Source: Melioribacteraceae bacterium (lineage in GTDB: Bacteria; Bacteroidota; Ignavibacteria; Ignavibacteriales; Melioribacteraceae). From it: a stretch of DNA of 64,000 nt. Positions within the stretch are counted from its first letter, which is position 1; each line of letters opens with the position of its first letter. The notes under the pieces are model-generated. The model was not told the DNA's origin, did not search any database, and saw only the letters and a program-made list of their open reading frames with translations. This document shows positions 8,615 through 17,571 of this stretch, one piece after another. The position numbers and the translations under genes were made by a program. The stretch is from NCBI GenBank assembly GCA_021647785.1, contig JAKIUC010000004.1, positions 56,543 through 120,542 on the forward strand, written 5' to 3'.

Positions 8615-8954
8615 AGTAGTTAAATTCTATTTTAATCTTGTATTGTTATCTCAAAAGTTCATTAAACTAAATTACAAAATAATTATGAAAGTTAGGATGA
8701 AAATATTAGGTTTATCGCAGAGTTTATAACGGCTTGGTTGCTTACTTGTTCACCGTAGCTATAATTTTACAAACGCACCCTTAACGCTTTTTGTTAAAAA
8801 ATAATTTATTTGTTCAAATTTTATTTTTTACAAAACTTACAACTTTAAATACACAATAAAAAACAAAACTATAAGGGAAATCCGACTGGTGACTTTAAAG
8901 TAAAGTTAAAAATATAATTCAAGAATTTTTCCATTCTCTTTCTTATTTTCATAA
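8615..8954. other. AT-rich intergenic region between divergent defence genes
   Basis: This spacer separates the minus-strand methyltransferase from the plus-strand nuclease-like gene. I find no coding sequence and no remnant of the truncated DUF418-like gene. It presumably carries promoters for both sides, but no box is clear enough to call. Confidence 0.4.
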
Positions 8955-9449
8955 ATGAAAAATTTAGATTTTAATCCATCCAAAAGCACTGAAGCTTTTA
9001 GAAAAAATTACAAACTTCACGACATTGCTGAGTTTCATGGGAAAAATTTGTTAACCCAATGGGGTTTTAAATGCACTGATTTTGGTGAGGATAATAGGCA
9101 TAAAAAAGTATGGGAGAAAGGGGCTGATAAACCTGATACAATAATTTCGTACAAAGATAAATCCGCTTTGCTCGATTGGAAAGGGAAGCGTGGTGCAAGA
9201 TGGCTTGTTAATGAACGTGCAGTTAAATCATACGAAAAATGGAGTAAGGAATTTGGACTTCCAGTAATTATTGCTTTTTTTGTAATTGATGGTGAAAAAA
9301 TAGTTAAGAGAAATTTTGCTGTACTTAATAGAGACTCACACAAAGTCTCTATCGGAAAGCAATGGGATAAAAATAGTACAATCGAATTTCAAAAAGATAT
9401 TCCAGAATTTACAAAAGCTAATTTGTTAAATGTTTTATTTGATTTGTAA
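8955..9449 (+). CDS. Small PD-(D/E)XK nuclease-like protein
   Basis: The 164-residue soluble protein contains the spaced motif P60-D61 in ADKPDTIISY and D74-W75-K76 in ALLDWKGKRG, preceded by a helix with Glu26 (DIAEFHGKNLL). This matches the PD-(D/E)XK nuclease fold in order and spacing. I do not recognise a named family. Its position beside a restriction-modification pair suggests a defence or accessory role, as inference. The strand differs from that pair, so it is a separate unit. Confidence 0.6.
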   Translation: MKNLDFNPSKSTEAFRKNYKLHDIAEFHGKNLLTQWGFKCTDFGEDNRHKKVWEKGADKPDTIISYKDKSALLDWKGKRGARWLVNERAVKSYEKWSKEFGLPVIIAFFVIDGEKIVKRNFAVLNRDSHKVSIGKQWDKNSTIEFQKDIPEFTKANLLNVLFDL

Positions 9450-9481
9450 TGTTGGGCATACCTTAACACAACGTATTTAGT

Positions 9482-12184
9482 TTAGAAAAAATATCCAATA
9501 GAAAAATATATTGTTGGTTCTCCTCTAACAATAATTTTTGTAATATCATTTATTATAAAACTTCGTCCAACTCCTAAATCTGCTGGTCCAATTGGTGTAT
9601 CCCACGAAATCATAACTCCTGTTGCATGTTTGAAGTTTTTAACTTTCATCTCCTCTTCTCTTTCCCAGATAGAGCCAAGATTGTAACGAGCAGAAATATA
9701 AGTATCAAACCAAAACTTAAAAGGTAATTTATATCTATAAGCCAGGGAGCCAATAATAATCTGTCTTCCTCTATATTCATACTCTTTATAACCCCAAAAC
9801 GAAAATTGCCCACCAAAAGAGAATTGCTGACTTAGCGGAAGTGTTTCATCAGCAAATCCAATTTCAAACTTTGGAATAATTGTATGCGATTTATTAATAG
9901 TAAAATAGCCTTTATACTCAAGTGCATATTTAACATAACTTTCATCAGCACCTAAAAACTTTTGCGATGTTTCGTAATAAGTGCTAAATTTTGTGCCTGA
10001 AGTTGGATATGGATATTTATCTTGGGTATCTATCTGCATACTAAATTTAAGTGCAGCAATATTAATCTTATACGGAGTAATAACATAATTCGATAGATTA
10101 AAAACATCATTTTGCTCATATCTAAATTCAGCAATCAAATTGCCAAACTTACCGGCTTGCATACCCAGACCAACTGATGCACCAAGTAATACTTGTTGAT
10201 ATTCACCACTACGTGACCTTGAAAATTTATTGGGTTCTGTTTGAGGGTCATCCATATAAGTATATATATCTTTACTATCGTAGTATAACTTGATTTTGTA
10301 TGTAAGATATGTATCAAAAATTCTATTAGCTTTATGTTCAATTAGAAAGAACTGATTCCTTAATCCGCCAAAAAAGAGTACACCCAATTCTGTTCCGGTG
10401 CCAAAAAGGTTTTCATTTCTAATATCGAGCGAGGGTTGTAAATATCTCTCATCATTAATCCGCATTCCAATTCTGGCAATTCCTGTTAATTTATCTTCAA
10501 CGTTAATTTTTAAGATGTTTACACCATTTTTCTTTTCTAAATTAATATCAACTGAAGTAAAAAGCCCTGTAGTTCTTAGATTTTCAAGACTTTTCGATAG
10601 CTTGTCGGAAGTAAGATATTCACCCTCTTTAATTTCAAGCTCCCTCATTATTAAAGGGGTTCTACTTCTTTCATTTCCAGAAACAATTATTGAATTAACA
10701 ATTCCTTCGTCAATACTAATTGTAAGTCTATTTGTCTCTTTGGTAAACTCTATGTTTTCTATTTCAGCAAAGGGATATCCAATATTTCTATAATAAGATA
10801 GAGTGCTAATTAAATATTCTACTAAGTTTTTCTCACTGTAAAAATTATTTACAAGCGGAGATAAAATATCTAAAATTTTATATGTGTTATTTTCGTTGCT
10901 TCCAATTAGTTCAATTTTTTTAATAATTGGTTTTAATAAATAATTTACTTTAAGTCTTGTTATATCTTCATCAATAAATAAATCAGCAGAAATATACGAA
11001 TAATCTCCCTTCTCATATTCTTTTGAAAGGGCTAATAAAATTTCTCTATTACTAACAATGTTTTTTTCATTAAGCACAGTAACAATTTTACTTTCAATTT
11101 TTGATTTGGAACTGTATGGTACTATGTTTGAATAATATTTTACTGTATCGCAAATATTATTGAACTGATATTCTAATATATCCCTTGTGATAGTCTCAAT
11201 TTTATCAATTGTTGATTTGTATCCAACTTGAATTATACTATCGAGAGAGGAGAAATCATCATTTTTTCTATCCTTAAGTTCTGGAGCAATAATTACATTA
11301 GCCAATTTTAGATTTTGCTCTGTGACCATATTCATTGGTATCGAAACTATTTGGTCAGCAATTTTTAGTGGTGTATCTAAATCATTTCGTTTTCGTAATT
11401 GACTTGATGCATCAACAGCTATTATGTAATCGCTATCAAGCTCTGCTGCTGCATTTACCGGAACATTAGCAACTAATCCTCCATCAACAAGTAGCATAGA
11501 ATCTATTTCGACTGGTTCTAATAAAAATGTAACACTCGAACTTGCTCTCAAGGCTTGGCTTAAAGAGCCTTTATCAAGTATAACCATTTTCCCAGTAGTT
11601 AAATCGGTACTAACAGCTCTAAATTTATATCTAAGTTGATCGAAACTGCCATACGGGTGTATTGGAGCATTGATTGTATAATAATTCAAAAAATTTTGAA
11701 AACGCTGTCCTGAGTTGAATGATGTTGGCAGCACTGGATTAAAACCATCAATATCAATAGAAAAGAGTGCTACATCATCTGTTATTTTTTGGTCGAGATA
11801 AAGTTCGTTTCTTTGTGTCTCTTTTGCTGTGTAGAAATGATTCCAATCTATTGAAGTAATTATTGAGTCTAATTCATCAATAGAATAACCTGATGCATAA
11901 AGACCGCCGAGAATACTCCCCATACTTGTTCCCACAATATACTCAATTGGAATGTTGTGTTCCTCCAAAGCTTTTAACACACCAAGTGCAATAAGGGCAC
12001 GCGAACCACCACCACTTAGGGCTAAGGAGACTTTAGGTAAACTTGCAGGAACTTTTGTTGTTAATCCGAATGGAAGAATTTTTGTTGTAAATTTTGGAGA
12101 AAGTGTAACTGTATCTTGTTGAGCAGAAGAATTTACTGAAATTAAGATTAGAAGAAGTACCGCTATTTTAATTGTTTGCTTCAT
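9482..12184 (-). CDS. Patatin-like phospholipase fused to an Omp85-type outer-membrane barrel
   Basis: The 900-residue protein begins with a signal peptide (cleavage near SSAQ). Residues about 50-260 are a patatin domain: oxyanion GGGSR at 58-62, nucleophile Ser87 in GTSMG, and Asp234 in DGG. The catalytic Ser-Asp dyad is complete. Next come POTRA-like repeats (for example IIVSGNERSRTPLIMREL) and a C-terminal beta barrel ending in FSIGYFF. This domain order matches PlpD-type self-translocating phospholipases, where the patatin domain sits on the periplasmic or surface side of the barrel. It is transcribed alone on the minus strand. Confidence 0.9.
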   Translation of the reverse strand: MKQTIKIAVLLLILISVNSSAQQDTVTLSPKFTTKILPFGLTTKVPASLPKVSLALSGGGSRALIALGVLKALEEHNIPIEYIVGTSMGSILGGLYASGYSIDELDSIITSIDWNHFYTAKETQRNELYLDQKITDDVALFSIDIDGFNPVLPTSFNSGQRFQNFLNYYTINAPIHPYGSFDQLRYKFRAVSTDLTTGKMVILDKGSLSQALRASSSVTFLLEPVEIDSMLLVDGGLVANVPVNAAAELDSDYIIAVDASSQLRKRNDLDTPLKIADQIVSIPMNMVTEQNLKLANVIIAPELKDRKNDDFSSLDSIIQVGYKSTIDKIETITRDILEYQFNNICDTVKYYSNIVPYSSKSKIESKIVTVLNEKNIVSNREILLALSKEYEKGDYSYISADLFIDEDITRLKVNYLLKPIIKKIELIGSNENNTYKILDILSPLVNNFYSEKNLVEYLISTLSYYRNIGYPFAEIENIEFTKETNRLTISIDEGIVNSIIVSGNERSRTPLIMRELEIKEGEYLTSDKLSKSLENLRTTGLFTSVDINLEKKNGVNILKINVEDKLTGIARIGMRINDERYLQPSLDIRNENLFGTGTELGVLFFGGLRNQFFLIEHKANRIFDTYLTYKIKLYYDSKDIYTYMDDPQTEPNKFSRSRSGEYQQVLLGASVGLGMQAGKFGNLIAEFRYEQNDVFNLSNYVITPYKINIAALKFSMQIDTQDKYPYPTSGTKFSTYYETSQKFLGADESYVKYALEYKGYFTINKSHTIIPKFEIGFADETLPLSQQFSFGGQFSFWGYKEYEYRGRQIIIGSLAYRYKLPFKFWFDTYISARYNLGSIWEREEEMKVKNFKHATGVMISWDTPIGPADLGVGRSFIINDITKIIVRGEPTIYFSIGYFF

Positions 12185-12391
12185 CTGCTTATCTGTCCCA
12201 CCCTGTTCCGCTGTTTTTTGCGGAATATTTTTTTTGAATCTAAAATATTGAATGAAGAATAACGAATATTGAAGTTTTTAGTTCTACCGTTGGTATCTCT
12301 TTGGGAGATATTCCGTGTTCGGTATTCATTATTCGATATTTTTATAATCTCCGTATGTGGCTCGTTGAGTAAAGAATGTTTTTCATTAAAC

Positions 12392-14284
12392 CTATTTCCT
12401 TCTCTTTGAAGTTTGCTTCTGAGTCTTCTGTTTATCTTCAGCAGCTGCCATCATTTTTTGCATAAAGCCAGGCTTCTGATCCTTTTTATTGATAGGTACT
12501 AACTCTGTTTGACTCTGTTTTTTATTAATTAAATATTGCTGAATAATTGATAACAAATTGAACATCATATAGTACAAATTTAAACCGGAAGAAAATCCCA
12601 TAAACATAAACGTCATCATTATTGGCATCATATAAACCAAAGCTTTTTGGCTTGGGTCTTTCATAGTCATTTTCTGCTGAAAGAACATTGTTAAACCAAG
12701 TAACGGAGCAAGTATTGTAAGTTGATCGAGATTAATAATTGGAATTGTAAAAGGTAAAGCAATTACATAATCAGGTGATGCTAAATCTTTAATCCAAAGA
12801 AACGACTCGTGTCTAATTTCAATTGCCACACGGAAGAATGCAAAAAGTGCAAAGAGAATAGGCATTTGAAGCAACATAGGTAAACACCCACCAGCAGGGT
12901 TTATTCCGTAAGTCTGGTAAAGTTTCATTGTCTCTTTTTGAATTTTCTGTTGGTCACCTTTATACTTCTCTTTAAGTTCAGCAATTTTTGGTTGAAGTTG
13001 CGACATGCGTCCCATACTTTTGAAACTTTGCTTTGTAAGGGGGGCAAGAGCAAGTTTTATTAAAATAGAGAACAAAATAATTACTATTCCATAATTTGGA
13101 ACAATGCTATGCAAAAATGTAAAGAGGGGTTGTAGTATATATTCAGAAATTGGACGGGTTATAAATTTTAACCCGAAGAAACTTCCAAAATCATAAATGC
13201 TTTCATAACTTGCTTTGTACGAAAGAAGTGTATCGTATAACACAGGTCCAAGATATAAATCAAATTTATCTTTTTGATAATCTAAGCGTTGGAATGGAAT
13301 TTTTAAACTTGTTCTGTAATACTCTCTAACTCCGAGACCAGGAATAACAACATGCTTTCCATCAATTTTAAGACCACCTTCTGAATAAGGCGTTTTGGGT
13401 GCAAGAATCATTGCAAAGTATTTACTTTTAATACTAACCCAGTCAATTTTTCCATTTATATCTTTTTCAACAGGTTCACCTTCCGTATCTGCATCAATTA
13501 TAAAGTGTTCGCCACCAGATAAAAAGGATGAATTTGAATAAGTTGCTTCATCAACTGAATTAAGCTCTAAGAAGTTTATTCCGCTTGCCCATTCAACATC
13601 ATATCTTCTATCGCCAATAATCGTGTTCATGTTAATTAGTTCAACTTCAAATTTTGTTCGATAGTTATTTCCGAAGAATGTAAAGTTTTTTCGAATAGAT
13701 TTCTCATCATCAATATTATATGAATAAGAAATTTGAAGTGAATCGGAACCAGATAATTTATAATAATAATTATCGGCATTAGTAGTAAAATCTAATTTTG
13801 AAGTATTTACTAATTTACCTTGTTGTGTAATAAAAACAATATCTAAATCGCCGCCATTGGTTTGGTTAATTAACTGAACGTGTGTATTGTAAAAATCATC
13901 TTCATCATAATTATGGTAATACCAAGTTTCGTAATCTTTTAAATAATACTTTCTAATCTTGCCCCCTTTACTTGTCATTTCAAGTTTTACAAGATCATTT
14001 TCTATTGTGATAATTTTCTCTTCAATACCGGTAGCTGCGAACATTCCAACATCGGTTGTAGCATCAATGTCGTTTTTGCTATTTAGCGTTGCTACATTTT
14101 GGTTGGTTTTATTTGATGAAATTGCTTCAGCATCTGGTATTTGTGCTGGTTCAATTCTGTTTGTAACAAGTGTTGTATCAGTCTCTTTTAAAACTTGATG
14201 TTGCGGCTCTGGGGAATTTAAGTATAACCAAACTACGAGGACGATGCCCATCATAACAAATGCTAAAGTTGATTGTTTATCCAT
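12392..14284 (-). CDS. yidC: Membrane protein insertase YidC
   Basis: The 630-residue protein has an N-terminal membrane anchor, a large periplasmic domain (about residues 60-350) and the conserved insertase core. Recognisable pieces are YGIVIILFSILIKLALAPLT, QPKIAELKEKYKGD, YGINPAGGCLPMLLQMPIL and LNLYYMMFNLLSIIQQYLIN, and the tail is lysine-rich. It inserts and folds inner-membrane proteins, alone or with SecYEG. It starts 3 bp after rnpA ends, in the classic rpmH-rnpA-yidC order but without yidD between. Confidence 0.97.
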   Translation of the reverse strand: MDKQSTLAFVMMGIVLVVWLYLNSPEPQHQVLKETDTTLVTNRIEPAQIPDAEAISSNKTNQNVATLNSKNDIDATTDVGMFAATGIEEKIITIENDLVKLEMTSKGGKIRKYYLKDYETWYYHNYDEDDFYNTHVQLINQTNGGDLDIVFITQQGKLVNTSKLDFTTNADNYYYKLSGSDSLQISYSYNIDDEKSIRKNFTFFGNNYRTKFEVELINMNTIIGDRRYDVEWASGINFLELNSVDEATYSNSSFLSGGEHFIIDADTEGEPVEKDINGKIDWVSIKSKYFAMILAPKTPYSEGGLKIDGKHVVIPGLGVREYYRTSLKIPFQRLDYQKDKFDLYLGPVLYDTLLSYKASYESIYDFGSFFGLKFITRPISEYILQPLFTFLHSIVPNYGIVIILFSILIKLALAPLTKQSFKSMGRMSQLQPKIAELKEKYKGDQQKIQKETMKLYQTYGINPAGGCLPMLLQMPILFALFAFFRVAIEIRHESFLWIKDLASPDYVIALPFTIPIINLDQLTILAPLLGLTMFFQQKMTMKDPSQKALVYMMPIMMTFMFMGFSSGLNLYYMMFNLLSIIQQYLINKKQSQTELVPINKKDQKPGFMQKMMAAAEDKQKTQKQTSKRRK

Positions 14285-14287
14285 TTA

Positions 14288-14704
14288 CTAACTTCCAGTT
14301 TTATCTCTTTCTGTTAAAATTTGATTTTTAATTTTGTTAAGCAATTCAATTACTTCATCTTGCACATCACTTAATAGTAATTTGGGCTGCTTCTTTTTGT
14401 TAATTGAATTAGGAGAAATCATTAAAAGAAGGGTTTTTTCTTCAATAACATCTATCAATATTTCTTTATTTAAGCGATAAGATTCACGCAATAATCGTTT
14501 CATTCTATTTCGCCAAACAGCATTTCCAGCTTTTTTATGAACAGCGGGTACAATTTTTATTATTCCAGAATCATCTTCCCCAAAACAAAAAATAGCCTTT
14601 AATTTTCGGCTATTTGTGTAGATTCGTTTCCCGGTATTAAACACACGAGAAATCTCTTTCTTTTTTTTGATTCTCTCATTTTTTGAAAGACCAAAGCGTT
14701 TCAA
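14288..14704 (-). CDS. rnpA: Ribonuclease P protein component
   Basis: The 138-residue basic protein has the RNA-binding signature RNRMKRLLRESYR and the typical start KRFGLSKNERIKKKKEI. It is the protein cofactor of RNase P, which matures the 5' ends of tRNAs. The initiator is TTG at 14704, two bases after the rpmH stop; no in-frame ATG is suitably placed. The tail (about 20 residues) is longer than in many homologues. Confidence 0.95.
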   Translation of the reverse strand: MKRFGLSKNERIKKKKEISRVFNTGKRIYTNSRKLKAIFCFGEDDSGIIKIVPAVHKKAGNAVWRNRMKRLLRESYRLNKEILIDVIEEKTLLLMISPNSINKKKQPKLLLSDVQDEVIELLNKIKNQILTERDKTGS

Positions 14705-14706
14705 AA

Positions 14707-14853
14707 CTAATATTCGTCACTAACGGTTAATTTTTTTCTACCTTTAGCTCTGCGTCTTGCAAGAACTGCTCTTCCATTTTTAGTGGACATTCTTTCCCTA
14801 AATCCGTGCTTGTTTTTTCTTTTTCTATTACTTGGCTGAAAAGTCCTTTTCAT
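14707..14853 (-). CDS. rpmH: 50S ribosomal protein L34
   Basis: This short gene encodes 48 residues starting [18 protein letters not shown] and ending LTVSDEY. It contains the universal L34 core [19 protein letters not shown] and stops with TAG at 14707. It heads the rpmH-rnpA-yidC cluster. The position is typical of the area near oriC in many bacteria, but no dnaA gene is next to it here. Confidence 0.97.
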   Translation of the reverse strand: MKRTFQPSNRKRKNKHGFRERMSTKNGRAVLARRRAKGRKKLTVSDEY

Positions 14854-14892
14854 AATATACCTATTTCATTTATTTCATTTTAATTACGACAC

Positions 14893-14923
14893 CAAAATTA
14901 CTTAATATTTAGTAAAAATACAA
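14893..14923 (-). promoter_or_regulatory. Possible rpmH promoter
   Basis: On the minus strand TTGTAT is followed after 17 bases by TAATTT, giving TAATTTTG, about 40 bp before the rpmH start. It fits either a weak housekeeping promoter or a Bacteroidetes-type TAnnTTTG box. Confidence 0.4.
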
Positions 14924-15211
14924 TTTTTTTAAGGTCATCAAAAACAGGGTGTTAAACCAATATTAAAGGGGTATTTTAGAATTTTAAAAGTACATTTATC
15001 TAAAAAACCTTATTTCTCGCAGAGTCTTATGGACAAATTAGTTATGCAAAGTTGGGTTAAATTGTTGGTTTTATCCTATCCCCCTTTGTGCTTTTAACAA
15101 TGAAGCAATGTAACAATAGAGCAATATAACCCAAATTATTGCTGCAGTAGGAGTGAAGCTTTTTACTGCTTTAAATGACAAAAATAACTTTTCCGTTTGT
15201 TGATTTTTCTT

Positions 15212-15240
15212 TTGACAATGATAGAATGAAAAGTTATAAT
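15212..15240 (+). promoter_or_regulatory. Consensus sigma-70-type promoter
   Basis: TTGACA (15212-15217), a spacer of exactly 17 bp, then TATAAT (15235-15240): both hexamers match the consensus perfectly. Transcription should start near 15247, about 30 bp before the BtpA-family start codon. Confidence 0.85.
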
Positions 15241-15279
15241 ACAATTGTAATTTTTTGAACGAATAAATTAGTATCTAAA

Positions 15280-16089
15280 ATGAAAAAAGAAGATTTATTA
15301 GATTCCAAATTAGTGATTGGAATGATACATGTAGATGCACTTCCGGGAACACCAAAATATGGCGGAAATGTTAATCAAATAATTGAAAATGCAATTGAAG
15401 AAGCATTGATTTTCAAAAGTTCCGGAATTGAAGGAATTATGATTGAAAATATGCATGACGTGCCATATTTAAATAATGCTGCAGGACCAGAAATTACATC
15501 CACTATGGCAATAATTGCTTATGAAATTAAGAGAGAAACCAACCTATTTACAGGAGTACAAATTCTTGCAGCTGCAAATGAAGAGGCATTGGCTGTTGCA
15601 CATGCAGCAAATTTAGATTTTATACGTGCAGAGGGATTTGTATTTGCCCATGTTGCAGATGAAGGAGTTATTGAATCTAATGCAGGAACGCTTCTCCGAT
15701 ACAAAAAACAAATTGGTGCCGATAATGTAATGGTATTTACAGATGTAAAGAAAAAGCATAGCTCACACTCGCTAACTTCTGATGTTTCAATTGTTGGTAC
15801 TGCAAAAGCTGCTGAATTCTTTCTAAGTGATGGTATCGTAATTACAGGGTCTTCAACAGGAGTTGAGGTTGATATCTCAGAATTAAACTATGTAAAGCAA
15901 AATTCTAATCTTCCAGTTATTATTGGCTCAGGAGTTACTTCAGAAAATATTCCCTACTATTATAAGTTAGCTGATATCTTTATTGTTGGTTCTTACTTTA
16001 AGGAAGATGGAGACTGGAAAAACAAAGTTGATAAAGAGAGGGTTGAAAAATTATTATCAGTTGTAGAGCAGTGTAAAATAAAAAATTAA
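15280..16089 (+). CDS. BtpA/SgcQ-family TIM-barrel protein
   Basis: The 269-residue protein shows the family pattern: VIGMIHVDALPGTPKYGG at the start, GIEGIMIENMHDVPY, a central LDFIRAEGFVFAHVADEGVI, and the C-terminal phosphate-site-like LPVIIGSGVTSENIP. BtpA was named for photosystem I biogenesis in cyanobacteria, but non-photosynthetic bacteria carry homologues of unclear, possibly sugar-related, enzyme activity. It is a stand-alone gene behind a very strong promoter. Confidence 0.88.
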   Translation: MKKEDLLDSKLVIGMIHVDALPGTPKYGGNVNQIIENAIEEALIFKSSGIEGIMIENMHDVPYLNNAAGPEITSTMAIIAYEIKRETNLFTGVQILAAANEEALAVAHAANLDFIRAEGFVFAHVADEGVIESNAGTLLRYKKQIGADNVMVFTDVKKKHSSHSLTSDVSIVGTAKAAEFFLSDGIVITGSSTGVEVDISELNYVKQNSNLPVIIGSGVTSENIPYYYKLADIFIVGSYFKEDGDWKNKVDKERVEKLLSVVEQCKIKN

Positions 16090-16135
16090 TAATATTAAGA
16101 AACTTTTATTTTTTCTTGTCCCACTTTTTTTACCA

Positions 16136-16190
16136 TAGTGTCGTCCCTATGGGACTTTCTTGTTTTTTGCTACTTTTGGGTTACCATAAT
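16136..16190. repeat. 55-bp dispersed repeat, copy 1
   Basis: TAGTGTCGTCCCTATGGGAC through TTACCATAAT matches the reverse complement of 56891-56946 over almost its full length. The TTACCATAATCCG edge also recurs at 42190. It lies in the gap before the CPBP operon. Confidence 0.65.
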
Positions 16191-16296
16191 CCGCCGTGGC
16201 GGATTGCCCCTATTGAGTTTTTGTTGTTGTTGCTTGTGTTTGTGTTAATCTGAATATTTCTAAGAATATAACCACCCTTTTTTTTATTATTGCATT

Positions 16297-17226
16297 ATGA
16301 ATAATGAATACAATAGTGATGATAGCAACCTAAATAATTCGGATTTTAATCCAACAATGCCTCCTGGTAAAGCAGCTATCTACGGATTGCTAATTGTCTT
16401 TTTTCTATTTCAATTTGGTGGCGGGCTTTTATATCTTATAATTTTTGGAGCAGATTTAAGCAGCGCCAATGTTAATGCCCTACGCTTATTTAATGTTGCT
16501 GGGCAGATATTATTTATATTAGCACCAGCAATAATACTTGCCAAATTAGTCTATGTAGAAAACATCTCATCAATTCTTAGAATCAAAACTCCTAATTTAA
16601 AAGAGATTGGAATTTTTATTTTAGGGTTAGTAATACTTCTACCCTTATTGCAAAGTTTTATCTATGTGCAGAATTATATTTTTCAGCAGCTTGCTGAATC
16701 TTATTCATTATTTGAAAGTATTAAAAATTTTGCTGATGATTTAGACAAACTAATGGAAAGCACATATGTAATAATTCTAAATGCTGATTCTATTATTGAA
16801 ATGATTTTTGTTGTTCTTATTGTTTCAGTAACACCTTCAATTTGTGAAGAGGTCTTTTTCAGAGGTTTTACACAAAAGAGTTTAGAATATTCTTTGAAAC
16901 CTTTTTGGGCAATTTTAATTACTTCATTTGCTTTTGCACTTTATCATTTTAATCCTTATGGATTAATAGCACTAACAATGTTAGCAGCTTATTTAGGATT
17001 TTCAGCTTATCTATCAAACTCAATTTTAATTCCGGTAATTTTACACTTTTTGAATAATTTTATTTCGGTATTATCATACTTTATTTGGGAGAGTGATGAA
17101 CTGATGAACACCAGTATTGTCAAGCCAGAGGAGTTTTCCACACATCTGTTTTCTCTTGTTCTACTATCTGCTCTATTTTTTCTCTTTTTATTTTACATAA
17201 AAAAGAACTATAATAAGTTTCAATAA
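16297..17226 (+). CDS. CPBP-family intramembrane metalloprotease
   Basis: The 309-residue polytopic protein carries the Rce1/CPBP motifs: CEEVFFRGF (EExxxR, glutamate metal/water site), LYHFNPYG and LHFLNNF (HxxxN). Members are glutamate-type intramembrane proteases acting on prenylated or other membrane substrates; the bacterial targets are mostly unknown. It heads a tight three-gene plus-strand cluster with gaps of 13 and 5 bp, ending in cdsA. Confidence 0.88.
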   Translation: MNNEYNSDDSNLNNSDFNPTMPPGKAAIYGLLIVFFLFQFGGGLLYLIIFGADLSSANVNALRLFNVAGQILFILAPAIILAKLVYVENISSILRIKTPNLKEIGIFILGLVILLPLLQSFIYVQNYIFQQLAESYSLFESIKNFADDLDKLMESTYVIILNADSIIEMIFVVLIVSVTPSICEEVFFRGFTQKSLEYSLKPFWAILITSFAFALYHFNPYGLIALTMLAAYLGFSAYLSNSILIPVILHFLNNFISVLSYFIWESDELMNTSIVKPEEFSTHLFSLVLLSALFFLFLFYIKKNYNKFQ

Positions 17227-17239
17227 ACTTGGAGGTTTT

Positions 17240-17566
17240 ATGTTATGTCCAAAATGCGAATATGAATACCATGAAGGAATTACAACTTGTCCGGATTGCA
17301 ATACAGAATTAGTTACAATTGAAGATTTTGAAGGTAATTTAGTTCATCCAAAAGATTGGGTAATTGTTTCTACCTGTGCCGATATTGTTGAAGCTGATAT
17401 GTTAAAATCGAACCTAGGCGGGGCTGATATTGATGTTCTAATTCTAAACCAAAATGATAGAAGTTTCCCTGTAGTTGGTGATTTATCGGTTATTAAATTA
17501 CTTGTTAAAAAAAATGATGCAGAAGATGCTATTGCTATAATTAACGATATTAATAAAGTAGAGTAA
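17240..17566 (+). CDS. Zinc-ribbon DUF2007-like protein
   Basis: The 108-residue protein begins with a zinc ribbon, LCPKCEYEY then TTCPDCNTEL, followed by a domain (WVIVSTCADIVEADMLKSNL through VKKNDAEDAIAII) like the DUF2007 putative signal-transducing domain. A GGAGG ribosome-binding site lies just before the ATG. It sits between the CPBP protease and cdsA genes and is probably co-transcribed with both. Its molecular role is unknown. Confidence 0.75.
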   Translation: MLCPKCEYEYHEGITTCPDCNTELVTIEDFEGNLVHPKDWVIVSTCADIVEADMLKSNLGGADIDVLILNQNDRSFPVVGDLSVIKLLVKKNDAEDAIAIINDINKVE

Positions 17567-17571
17567 TATTT

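Larger units (their letters stand above)
14854..15279. other. Divergent intergenic region between rpmH and the BtpA-family gene
   Basis: It holds the rpmH promoter candidate on one side and a perfect consensus promoter (15212-15240) on the other. In between is AT-rich DNA with a short repeat (GCAATGTAACAATAGAGCAATATAAC near 15104). I see no DnaA-box cluster and no coding sequence. Confidence 0.5.

Noticed and set aside
7433..8729. Several plus-strand reading frames across the restriction-modification genes
   Set aside because: They are antisense to two well-supported genes, have no recognisable motifs and show no ribosome-binding sites.
12185..12391. Inverted repeat between the patatin and yidC genes
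   Set aside because: ATTCATTATTCGATATT-like words recur in both orientations, but the arms are low-complexity AT sequence with many mismatches.
14854..15279. Replication origin next to rpmH
   Set aside because: rpmH is often near oriC, but there is no dnaA gene and no cluster of TTATCCACA-like boxes; the closest match (near 15029) has two mismatches.
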